Below, piece after piece: positions 1 to 6,837 of a DNA stretch of 10,296 bases; within the stretch, counting starts at the first letter, position 1, and the number at the start of each line of letters is the position of its first letter. Where the stretch lies: the NCBI GenBank assembly GCA_016930735.1, contig JAFGGF010000177.1, forward strand, positions 1 to 10,296, read 5' to 3'. The notes below the pieces were generated by a model. It was not told the origin of the DNA. It saw only the letters and a program-made list of their open reading frames with translations, and did no database searches. The stretch comes from Prolixibacteraceae bacterium. Its GTDB lineage: Bacteria > Bacteroidota > Bacteroidia > Bacteroidales > Prolixibacteraceae. The translations under genes and the position numbers were made by a program.

Positions 1-420
1 AATTGGGGGACTCAAACAGTTATTGCCGATGCAACACTTACAGGAGAAGGGACTTCGGCAGATCCATTAAGTGTAAATGGTGATTTAACAGATGACCAAA
101 CTCTTTCAATTTCCGGGAATGAACTAACAATTTCTGAGGGGAATACAGTTAGCCTACCCGAACCTCCGGGTGATGATTGGGGAACTCAAAAGGTTGTAAC
201 AGATGGAACATTAACAGGAGAGGGGACTTCAGCAAATCCTTTAGGAGTGATAGGTGATTTATCTGATGACCAAACTCTTTCAATTTCTGGGAATAATTTA
301 ACCATTTCTGAAGGAAATACCATAGCCTTACCAATGCCTTCAGGCGATGATTGGGGAACACAAACGGCTCATACCGATGCCACTTTAGAAGGAGACGGGA
401 CTTTGGCAAATCCATTAAAA
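1..420 (+). repeat. Tandem 174-base (58-codon) repeats, two full copies and one partial
   Basis: Full copies start at 1 and 175, each with an Asn/Asp-Trp-Gly-Thr-Gln opening; a third starts at 349 and keeps about 24 codons before diverging into a linker (421-618). The period is exactly 174 bases between the two full copies. Both share the protein pattern GDL(T/S)DDQTLSISGN, followed by LTISEGNT. A 23-base stretch is identical at 91-113 and 265-287. Repeats at this period within a fibre gene suggest duplication of a folding unit. The array may extend beyond the left edge. Confidence 0.9.
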
Positions 421-3400
421 CTGGCACAACAATCTGCTAATATAAATCAGGTGCTTGGCTGGGATGGCACACAATGGAAACCTTCGGATATTGATGTAGA
501 TGATGCCGATGCTGATGCTACCAATGAATTACAATCAATAAGTATAAGTGGTACACAATTAACATTGTCAAATGGAGGTGGAACTGTTTCTTTACCTTCT
601 GCGGGCGATGGTGGCGATAACTGGGGGACTCAGACCGTTGTTACTGATGCAACACTTACCGGAGGAGGAACGTCAGCCGATCCGTTAAGTGTTAATGGTG
701 ACCTTACGGATGACCAGACACTTTCAATTTTGGGAAACGATTTAACCATTTCAGATGGCAATACCGTAACCTTACCAGTTTCACCGAGCGATGGCGATGC
801 CTGGGGCGTTGCAGGCGAAGATAAGGCAAGCGCAGTTTCAAGGACAGGGAATGTTGGCATTGGAGTTTCTAATCCGCTTTCACCTTTACATATTTTTACC
901 CAGGATTCTGAAATTGCCAGGTTTGAAAGCACCGCATCTAGTAATATGATCGGTTTTTATCAGGATAGTAATCGAAAAGGTATACTTTGGAATGCAGGCG
1001 ATAATATGAATTTATATTCTGATAATGGCGGATTAGGATTTTTCACCAATGGAAATAATCAAAGAGTCAAGATAGATGTATCAGGTAATGTTGGTATAAA
1101 TACAAATTCACCGGAAGAAAAGCTACATGTTGTCGGAACAGTCAGGATTTCGGATGGTACTCAGGGAACAGGAAAGGTTTTAACATCCGATGGCCTTGGA
1201 AATGCTTCCTGGCAAATTTTACCGGCTTCTGGTAGTCAGTGGAATACAACAGGTTCAAATATTTATTATAATGAAGGGAATGTTGGGATAGGATTAACCA
1301 ATCCGGTTGCCCCATTGGTTATATATGATCCGGTAATTCCACGAATGTCGTTTCAGGATAATTTTTCAGGTACTACTGATTTGGATGGTTTAGCCATTGG
1401 TGTAAATTTTGGGGCTTATATGATGAATCAGGAAAACTCTGATTTATTCTTTGGTACAAACAATAACAGGGTTGTAACTATCAAAAATGATGGAAAAATT
1501 GGAATTAATACAATCAATCCTGTTGAAGCACTTGATATAGTTGGTACGGTCATGATTGAAGATGGAACGGAAGGAGCAGGCAAGGTCCTAACTTCAGATG
1601 CCATAGGAAGGGCATCCTGGCAAACTCCTTCGGGATCATCTGATGGAGATGCCTGGGGTGTTACTGGTGAAGACCAGGCTGGAGTAATAACCCGGACAGG
1701 TAGTGTAGGTATTGGAACTTCTAATCCGCAATCAAAATTAAGTGTTGGAGGAGGAGGTGATTTAAATTCTGTCATTAGCGGAGTAACCGGTCAATATGGA
1801 GAGAATGCAGTTTATGGCGCAAGTCAATCCGGTACAGGTTCTGGAAAGGGGGGTTATTTTGTTACTTATGGAGATGCTGGAACAGGGGTATTTGGTAAGG
1901 CAAACAGTAATACCGGTTATGCGATAGGTGGATATTTCTCATCCCAGAGTGAACATGGGAAAGGAGTATTTGGAGAAGGCAATTTGTATGGAGTTAATGG
2001 ACTTTCATATAGTAACGATGGAATAGGAGTATATGGAGAAGAATCGGCCACTTCAGGCATTAATTATGGTGGTAAATTCAGTTCTGCCAGCAATTCAGGA
2101 TTTGGCCTTGCTGCTGAATCACCTAACTGGGGAGGATTGTTTTCGAATAATTCAAATTCTGTAAATAAAGTATTTCTGGGAGGTAGTACATATGCTCTTA
2201 GAATTGAGGATGGAAACCAGGGAGCAGGGAAAGTCTTAACCTCAGATGGAAATGGAAATGCCTCGTGGCAAACACCGGCAGGTTCAAGCGATGGCGACGC
2301 ATGGGGTGTGGATGGAGAAGATAAAGATAGTTATGTAACCCGCAATGGTAAAGTAGGAATTGGTACAAATTTTCCCTTTTCAAGGTTAAGCGTTGGCGGA
2401 GGTGGCTATGATGGTTTTGCAATTAGTGGAATTGAGTCACAAGCTGATGGTGTAGGAGTATATGGAGAATCATCTAATTCTTCTGGAAATGGAATAGGTG
2501 GGAGGTTTGTGTCATTAAGTTCGAATGGAATTGGCGCAATTGGCAGTTCACCCAATTGGGGAGGATACTTTAATAATACAACTTCATTATACAATGTTTA
2601 TGTTGCCGGTAAGAATTACGCAATGAAAATACATGATGGTAATCAGGGAGAAGGAAAAGTTCTTACTTCCGATGCCGAAGGTAATGCTTCCTGGCAGGAC
2701 TTGCCTGCTGCGGCAGGTGATAACTGGGGCAATCAGGTTATTTATTCATATTCATCTTTAACCGGAAACGGGACTTTTGCAAGCCCATTGGATGTTAACG
2801 GAGATTTAACCGATGACCAAACTCTTTCAATTTCAGGGAATAACCTTTCAATCTCCGGCGGAAACACAGTTACTTTACCAATTTCAGGAGGAGCAGATGG
2901 CGATGCATGGAATGTCAACGGGGAAGATCAAACCAGTAATATCGGACGTACAGGAAGGGTTGGTATCGGAACAACTTCTCCGGAATACCTTTTACATGTT
3001 CAGGGAAGTTCTTCATCGGGAGGTGTAGGTTATTTCAGAAATACAATTTCCTCCTCCGACCAATATGGCGTTTATGGACAATGTTCAAATTCCGATTATT
3101 ATGGCTACGGTGGGTATTTTAAAGGTGGCTATACCGGTGTATTGGGAATTGTTCAACCGTCAGGAGGTTCCTCATATATCGGGGTTTATGGAAGAGCCAA
3201 CGGAGGAAGTGGAAATAAATATGGTTTAAGAGGGCAGGCCACCGGGAGCGGTACCAATTATGGGGTATTTGGAGAAGCTACTGGGGGAACAAATAATTAT
3301 GGTATTTACTGTTCAGGCAATGGCGTTTATACAGGGACCTGGAGCCAGTCATCGGATAAAAAGCTGAAAAAGAATTTTAATCCTGTCACCAATGCCCTGG

Positions 3401-3759
3401 AAAAAGTTATTCAGTTACAACCAAAATATTTCGATTACAGAGTTGATGAATTCCCTGAAATGAACCTTCCTCAAAACAGGCAAATGGGATTTATTGCCCA
3501 GGAAGTTCAGGAAGTACTACCGGAACTGGTACATTCAGCAATTCATATTTCATCTGATGAAAAAGATTCAGAAAGTATTGAATACCTGACAGTAGATTAT
3601 GTTTCTATCATACCTGTGCTTACAGCTGCTGTTCAGGAGTTAAATAAACTGGTTAATGAAAAACAGGTTGAAATAGATGCTTTACAAATTCAGAATGAAC
3701 AAATTCTTCAAAGGCTTGAAAAACTTGAGCAAATGTTTGAAGCGAGTATTGATAATTAA
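1..3759 (+). CDS. Large repetitive tail-fibre-like protein with C-terminal S74 chaperone/autoprotease domain (5' end outside window)
   Basis: The frame is open from base 1, so the gene begins upstream; 1252 residues are visible before the TAA at 3757. The ATG at 247 lies inside a repeat and is not a start. From the N-side: 58-residue modules (NWGTQ...TLTGxGT...DPL...GDLTDDQTLSISGN...LP); an Asp-rich linker near residues 166-173; seven GxVGI(G/N)xxxP units; four 28-residue connectors containing GKVLTSD; stretches rich in GVYGE, GGYF and NWGG; then the S74 domain and a final coiled coil. Such repeats are known from trimeric beta-helical or beta-prism fibres, with S74 acting as a trimerisation chaperone that cuts itself off. 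I infer a trimeric surface or secreted fibre. The C-terminus carries no type IX sorting domain, and the N-terminal signal cannot be seen. No phage genes are nearby. An adhesin, or a fibre of a contractile injection system encoded elsewhere, are both possible. The family call is secure; the role is not. Confidence 0.88.
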   Translation, partial: NWGTQTVIADATLTGEGTSADPLSVNGDLTDDQTLSISGNELTISEGNTVSLPEPPGDDWGTQKVVTDGTLTGEGTSANPLGVIGDLSDDQTLSISGNNLTISEGNTIALPMPSGDDWGTQTAHTDATLEGDGTLANPLKLAQQSANINQVLGWDGTQWKPSDIDVDDADADATNELQSISISGTQLTLSNGGGTVSLPSAGDGGDNWGTQTVVTDATLTGGGTSADPLSVNGDLTDDQTLSILGNDLTISDGNTVTLPVSPSDGDAWGVAGEDKASAVSRTGNVGIGVSNPLSPLHIFTQDSEIARFESTASSNMIGFYQDSNRKGILWNAGDNMNLYSDNGGLGFFTNGNNQRVKIDVSGNVGINTNSPEEKLHVVGTVRISDGTQGTGKVLTSDGLGNASWQILPASGSQWNTTGSNIYYNEGNVGIGLTNPVAPLVIYDPVIPRMSFQDNFSGTTDLDGLAIGVNFGAYMMNQENSDLFFGTNNNRVVTIKNDGKIGINTINPVEALDIVGTVMIEDGTEGAGKVLTSDAIGRASWQTPSGSSDGDAWGVTGEDQAGVITRTGSVGIGTSNPQSKLSVGGGGDLNSVISGVTGQYGENAVYGASQSGTGSGKGGYFVTYGDAGTGVFGKANSNTGYAIGGYFSSQSEHGKGVFGEGNLYGVNGLSYSNDGIGVYGEESATSGINYGGKFSSASNSGFGLAAESPNWGGLFSNNSNSVNKVFLGGSTYALRIEDGNQGAGKVLTSDGNGNASWQTPAGSSDGDAWGVDGEDKDSYVTRNGKVGIGTNFPFSRLSVGGGGYDGFAISGIESQADGVGVYGESSNSSGNGIGGRFVSLSSNGIGAIGSSPNWGGYFNNTTSLYNVYVAGKNYAMKIHDGNQGEGKVLTSDAEGNASWQDLPAAAGDNWGNQVIYSYSSLTGNGTFASPLDVNGDLTDDQTLSISGNNLSISGGNTVTLPISGGADGDAWNVNGEDQTSNIGRTGRVGIGTTSPEYLLHVQGSSSSGGVGYFRNTISSSDQYGVYGQCSNSDYYGYGGYFKGGYTGVLGIVQPSGGSSYIGVYGRANGGSGNKYGLRGQATGSGTNYGVFGEATGGTNNYGIYCSGNGVYTGTWSQSSDKKLKKNFNPVTNALEKVIQLQPKYFDYRVDEFPEMNLPQNRQMGFIAQEVQEVLPELVHSAIHISSDEKDSESIEYLTVDYVSIIPVLTAAVQELNKLVNEKQVEIDALQIQNEQILQRLEKLEQMFEASIDN
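619..795 (+). repeat. Dispersed copy of the 58-codon module
   Basis: This copy opens with NWGTQTVVTDATLTG and continues through NGDLTDDQTLSILGN to a LPV sequence, then passes straight into a GDAWGV module. It is separated from the tandem copies by a divergent stretch that carries a DVDDADADATNE acidic linker. At the DNA level it is more diverged than the copies at 1, 175 and 2722: the conserved block reads GATGACCAGACACTTTC here. Confidence 0.85.
1132..2697 (+). repeat. Four dispersed 84-base (28-codon) connector repeats
   Basis: Copies lie at 1132-1215, 1540-1623, 2188-2271 and 2614-2697. The shared protein pattern is I-x-D-G-(T/N)-(Q/E)-G-x-G-K-V-L-T-S-D, then a short variable piece and (N/R)ASWQ. 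All four have the same length. Copies two and three are followed within a few codons by an SDGDAWGV unit and then a GxVGIGT unit, giving a repeated block order of connector, GDAWGV, VGIG and Gly-rich sequence. The pattern matches what is seen in many Bacteroidota fibre-like proteins; its structural role is inferred. Confidence 0.85.
2722..2895 (+). repeat. Distant copy of the 58-codon module
   Basis: This is a 174-base unit (NWGNQ...SLTGNGT...NGDLTDDQTLSISGN...LP) lying about 2.4 kb from the tandem array. Its bases 2812-2834 are identical to 91-113 and 265-287, although the rest of the unit has diverged (for example VIYSYSS replaces VVTDAT). The spacing between matching points in copy two (265) and this copy (2812) is 2547 bases, or exactly 849 codons. 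Recombination between them would therefore keep the reading frame. Confidence 0.85.
3340..3756 (+). other. C-terminal S74 intramolecular chaperone domain plus coiled coil
   Basis: The domain opens with WSQSSDKKLKKNF. The Ser at 3352-3354 and the Lys five residues later (3367-3369) match the Ser-x4-Lys dyad of the endosialidase chaperone and MYRF ICD family, in which self-cleavage occurs at that Ser. Further signatures are QMGFIAQEVQEVLPELV near 3481-3531 and EYLTVDYVSIIPVLTAAVQEL near 3580-3642. The last roughly 40 residues form a heptad-like coiled coil (LNKLVNEKQVEIDALQIQ onward), as expected for a trimerising tail. Cleavage would release about 135 residues from the fibre. The family assignment is firm; cleavage in this protein is inferred from the intact dyad. 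Confidence 0.88.
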
Positions 3760-3777
3760 ACACTTAGTAATTACTTT

Positions 3778-3817
3778 AAAAAGAACTGTCTTTATCCAAA
3801 GGACAGTTCTTTTTTTA
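3778..3817 (+). terminator. Intrinsic terminator of the fibre gene
   Basis: A perfect 13-base stem (AAAAAGAACTGTC at 3778-3790 with GACAGTTCTTTTT at 3802-3814) closes an 11-base loop and runs into a T tract to 3816. It begins 18 bases after the fibre stop codon. It should separate fibre transcription from the hexosaminidase gene. The A tract on the left arm could also let it act on the minus strand. Confidence 0.9.
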
Positions 3818-3848
3818 TAATTTTACATGAAACAAACTGGTTTTAACA

Positions 3849-6233
3849 ATGATTAAAAAGATTCTTTTCTGGGTGCTCGGGATTATTTTGAGCCTGATTA
3901 TTATAGGTGCTGTTTATTTTTTTGTTTTTATTTATAAACCGCCATTAATTTCTGAAAGAGACCTCAATTTAACAACATTAATGCCTCTTCCATCGAAAAT
4001 GAAATTAATGGATGGTTTTTTTAAAGCTGAACAAGTTATATTTCGGTTGAATGAGAATTGTGGTTCTCTTGTTAAAGAATCTGTCAAACGGATTTCAGAT
4101 GGCTGGAATACAGGTAGTGAAGGAAAGGAAATTGTACTAAAAGTTATTAATCCTACAGAGGGTAACAGAAAACCAATGGAGGATGAAAGTTATTCACTGG
4201 AAGTTGGGAAAAGCAGGATTAAAATAACAGCGGAAACTGAATACGGTGCACTTTGGGGATTGGAAACCCTTGCCCAAATGGCAAAGGTTGAAAGCGGATC
4301 GGTGATTATTCCTTTCTGCAAAATTAACGACAATCCCAGGTACCCATGGCGTGGATTAATGGTTGATGTATGCCGGCATTGGATTCCCAAAGATGTAATT
4401 TTACGGATCATTGATGGCATGGCAGCTGTAAAACTGAATGTTTTTCACTGGCATTTAACCGAATATCAGGCATTCAGAATTGAATCGAAGGTGTTTCCGA
4501 AACTTCATCAGATGGGATCTGATGGGAATTTTTATTCTCAGGAGGAGGTAAAAGAAGTTATTCAATATGCAAAAAACAGAGGAATACGGATTGTCCCTGA
4601 ATTTGACCTGCCGGGCCATTCAACAAGTTGGTTTGTTGGTTACCCTGAACTTGCAAGTGCTCCCGGGCCATACCAATGTGATACAGTTTTTGGTGTCCTG
4701 AATCCGGTAATGGATCCGACACGTGAAGAAGTTTACAATTTCCTTGATCAGTTTTTTGGAGAAATGGCCGGTTTATTCCCCGATGAATATATACATATTG
4801 GTGGTGATGAAGTGAATCCGCACGACTGGGAACGCAATTCTGAAATTCAGAATTTTATGAAAGAAAAAGGTATTACAGATGTGCATGGGCTTCAGGCCTA
4901 TTTTAATAAACGGCTTCAGAATATCCTCGAAAAACATGGAAAAAAAATGGCAGGATGGGATGAAATTCTTCACCCCGACCTGGATTCTTCAATCGTAGTT
5001 CAATCGTGGAGAAGCCGGAAATCACTCTGGCAGGCTGTTCAGAACGGTGGCAATGCCATTTTATCAGCAGGTTGGTACCTCGACCATAAGTTGCCGGCTG
5101 CAAATCATTATAATGTGGATCCGGAGATACTACCCAATGCAATAACCATTGAACCTGATTCATTGAACTGGGAAACCTACAGCCTTGAGCTGGACTTCGG
5201 CGACAGCCCTGTTCCGGTTGAATTAACCCTTTATGGCGAAGGTGCAACCCTGAGAGGTTTTATGAATATTATGGAGATGATGATGGGCTTTAAACATGCC
5301 ACATTCGAAAATAATGAATTGATATTTAAAGTTAATTCAGATTACGGAGAATTAACCTGCAAGGCGTTTATTGAAAATGAAAAGTTTAATGGCACCTTCG
5401 GATTGGGTATTATGAAAATGGATTTGAAAGGTGAAAAAACAGGAGGAAATAATATTCCAGGAACATTCCCTCCAAAGGTTGAAAAAACGGAACCATTGAC
5501 TGATTTAAATAAAAAACATATCCTTGGAGGTGAGGCTTGTATGTGGACAGAAGTAGCTACAGCACAGAATATTGAATCGAGGATTTGGCCACGGACTGCT
5601 GCCATTGCTGAAAAACTCTGGTCACCCGCCAGCCTGACGAAGAATCCGGAAAATATGTATCGGAGACTGAAGGTTATGGATCAATACCTTGTTAACAGAG
5701 GTGCAGCCTATTATAAAAATCAGGCTGAACTTATCGGTGAAATTGCAGGTGATGGTAATGAAAAAGCTGTTAAAGTACTGGTTGACGTTTTGGAAGAAGT
5801 AAAATATTATAACCGTTTGGGATCGTACAAATTGCTGACTGTAAATACTCCGTTAAACGGATTGGCTGATGCTGCCATGCCCGAAAGTTTTGAAGCGCTT
5901 GAATTTAATGATCTTGTCGAACAGTTTCTCACTGATTCGCTCAGGGTGAATAATTATCAGGAATTAAAAAATATTCTGAAAGGCTGGATCTCAAATCACG
6001 ATTTAATTAAAGAATTGATTAGAAACAGTAACAAAACCGGAGCCCTTGAAATACTTTCTGAAAAGTTAAAGAATGCAGCAGTTGTCGGATTAATTTTGCT
6101 TGAAAATCAAAAGGAGGGAAAAGAGGTAAGTAATTTTGAAAAGGAGAAATATACTGAAATCCTGAACAAGTCATCTGAACCTGAAGCTGGTGCAGAAATT
6201 GCAATTGTAAATGGGATTCGGAAATTATTATAA
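3849..6233 (+). CDS. Membrane-anchored beta-N-acetylhexosaminidase, glycoside hydrolase family 20, with inserted beta-rich domain
   Basis: This 794-residue enzyme removes terminal GlcNAc or GalNAc by substrate-assisted catalysis. Residues 2-28 (KK followed by a long hydrophobic run, then KPP) look like an uncleaved signal anchor; no lipobox Cys is present, so a periplasm-facing inner-membrane position is inferred. Residues about 45-160 resemble the GH20b domain. The barrel begins at YPWRGLMVDVCRHW (Arg168), followed by FHWHLTEYQAF (199-209; families usually have TDDQGW), PEFDLPGH (His257), the catalytic pair Asp320-Glu321 in HIGGDEV, GWDEI (Trp370), VQSW (Trp387), WYLD (Tyr410, Asp412) and GGEACMWTE (Trp566, Glu568). 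Between Asp412 and Trp566 lies roughly 100 residues more than usual, an inserted domain. Residues about 610-794 form a helical tail. No Shine-Dalgarno is evident; TAATTTTA at 3818-3825 is a weak -7-like box. It probably acts on chitin, glycan or peptidoglycan fragments; exact substrate unknown. Confidence 0.93.
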   Translation: MIKKILFWVLGIILSLIIIGAVYFFVFIYKPPLISERDLNLTTLMPLPSKMKLMDGFFKAEQVIFRLNENCGSLVKESVKRISDGWNTGSEGKEIVLKVINPTEGNRKPMEDESYSLEVGKSRIKITAETEYGALWGLETLAQMAKVESGSVIIPFCKINDNPRYPWRGLMVDVCRHWIPKDVILRIIDGMAAVKLNVFHWHLTEYQAFRIESKVFPKLHQMGSDGNFYSQEEVKEVIQYAKNRGIRIVPEFDLPGHSTSWFVGYPELASAPGPYQCDTVFGVLNPVMDPTREEVYNFLDQFFGEMAGLFPDEYIHIGGDEVNPHDWERNSEIQNFMKEKGITDVHGLQAYFNKRLQNILEKHGKKMAGWDEILHPDLDSSIVVQSWRSRKSLWQAVQNGGNAILSAGWYLDHKLPAANHYNVDPEILPNAITIEPDSLNWETYSLELDFGDSPVPVELTLYGEGATLRGFMNIMEMMMGFKHATFENNELIFKVNSDYGELTCKAFIENEKFNGTFGLGIMKMDLKGEKTGGNNIPGTFPPKVEKTEPLTDLNKKHILGGEACMWTEVATAQNIESRIWPRTAAIAEKLWSPASLTKNPENMYRRLKVMDQYLVNRGAAYYKNQAELIGEIAGDGNEKAVKVLVDVLEEVKYYNRLGSYKLLTVNTPLNGLADAAMPESFEALEFNDLVEQFLTDSLRVNNYQELKNILKGWISNHDLIKELIRNSNKTGALEILSEKLKNAAVVGLILLENQKEGKEVSNFEKEKYTEILNKSSEPEAGAEIAIVNGIRKLL
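5157..5444 (+). other. Lipocalin-like beta-rich domain inserted in the GH20 barrel
   Basis: Residues about 437-532 of the hexosaminidase read as alternating beta strands: NWETYSLELDFG, VPVELTLYGEGATLRGFM, HATFENNELIFKV, GELTCKAFIENEKFNGTFG and MDLKGEKTG. The order (a P-V-x-L-T-L strand, a short glycine turn, N-x-L-x-F, G-E-x-x-x-x-A, K-F-x-G-T, G-E-K-T-G) resembles small lipocalin-like barrels appended to other Bacteroidota hydrolases. That resemblance is from memory of sequence style, not a search. The flanks, WYLD..NHYNVDPE before and LGGEACMWTE after, are normal GH20, which marks this as an insertion within the catalytic domain. Confidence 0.6.
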
Positions 6234-6237
6234 AAAC

Positions 6238-6837
6238 TTAATACAGGATATTATTTATTTCTATTGCCGGCATGTCCTCCAAATCCCAAAGGGCATTGAT
6301 CAATCCTGCTTTTTGAAATTTGTTTAAGTCGGAAGTGGTGATACGGCATTCCGAAATTTTTCCTTCTTCAAGGTATCTTGCCCTTTGCGTGCCTGGGAGT
6401 AAGGGAGTATCAGGTGTCCACCATTTTTCTCCGTCAAAGAAAACCGGATTAGCTGTAAAACTATCTGTAATACAGCCGTTTTTAACAATAAGTATGTCGT
6501 CACAGTTTTCCCGCAAATCAAACAACTTTTGCAAACGATTACGGTCGGCATATTTAAAACGGTAATCGATGAGACTATCCTCGATAAGTTTTAAGGATCT
6601 TACTTCCCTGTTCAGGTGAAGGATAAATTCAATTTTTTCGATTTCCGGTGAATAAGTGATCCTGCATCTGAACAATCCTTTTATTTTATCAGGCGGTATT
6701 GAAATAAACTTTTCAAGGTTTTTCCAATTTTCGATTCCGAAATAATTTTTCCGGGCTTCATTAAAACGCCTGTTATGGAAAGCCAGATTATACAGTTTTC
6801 CATCCTTTAATTTTATGGTTTCAAGCAAAGGGGACAT
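6238..6837 (-). CDS. pabC: Aminodeoxychorismate lyase-like, class IV PLP aminotransferase fold
   Basis: This 199-residue protein should convert 4-amino-4-deoxychorismate to 4-aminobenzoate and pyruvate, a step in folate synthesis, in the cytoplasm. The visible family marks are LLETIKLKDGKLYNLAFHNRR at the N-terminus, FKYADRNRLQKL (Lys95 as the likely PLP lysine, aligning with the GLKTLNRL segment of E. coli PabC), DDILIVKNGCITDSFTANP (113-131) for phosphate and substrate loops, and TPLLPGTQRARYL (144-156). It is shorter than E. coli PabC (about 270 residues), which is usual for Bacteroidota versions. The ATG at 6837 overlaps the end of pabB by 17 bases, pointing to translational coupling, and the partnership supports PabC over a branched-chain or D-amino-acid transaminase. 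Its stop lies 4 bases from the stop of the convergent hexosaminidase gene. Confidence 0.85.
   Translation of the reverse strand: MSPLLETIKLKDGKLYNLAFHNRRFNEARKNYFGIENWKNLEKFISIPPDKIKGLFRCRITYSPEIEKIEFILHLNREVRSLKLIEDSLIDYRFKYADRNRLQKLFDLRENCDDILIVKNGCITDSFTANPVFFDGEKWWTPDTPLLPGTQRARYLEEGKISECRITTSDLNKFQKAGLINALWDLEDMPAIEINNILY

Noticed and set aside
247..249. ATG at 247 as the start of the fibre gene
   Set aside because: The same frame is open to base 1 and encodes another copy and a half of the same repeat upstream.
496..525. Asp-rich DVDDADADA linker as a calcium-binding loop
   Set aside because: It lacks the glycine and spacing of a DxDxDG loop, and similar acidic linkers recur in fibre proteins of this type without shown calcium binding.
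149..3028. Several open frames antisense to, or out of frame within, the fibre gene
   Set aside because: They follow the low-complexity repeat codons (Pro/Leu/His-rich products) and vanish where the repeats end. The long plus-strand frame with recognisable domains explains the region.
1..3759. Prophage or phage fragment
   Set aside because: Fibre-type repeats and S74 are phage-associated, but the rest of the window is metabolic genes, with no structural, lysis, integrase or att sequence. The left side is unseen, so this is rejected only for the visible part.
4190..6204. Minus-strand open frames inside the hexosaminidase gene
   Set aside because: They overlap conserved GH20 motifs on the coding strand and encode nothing recognisable.
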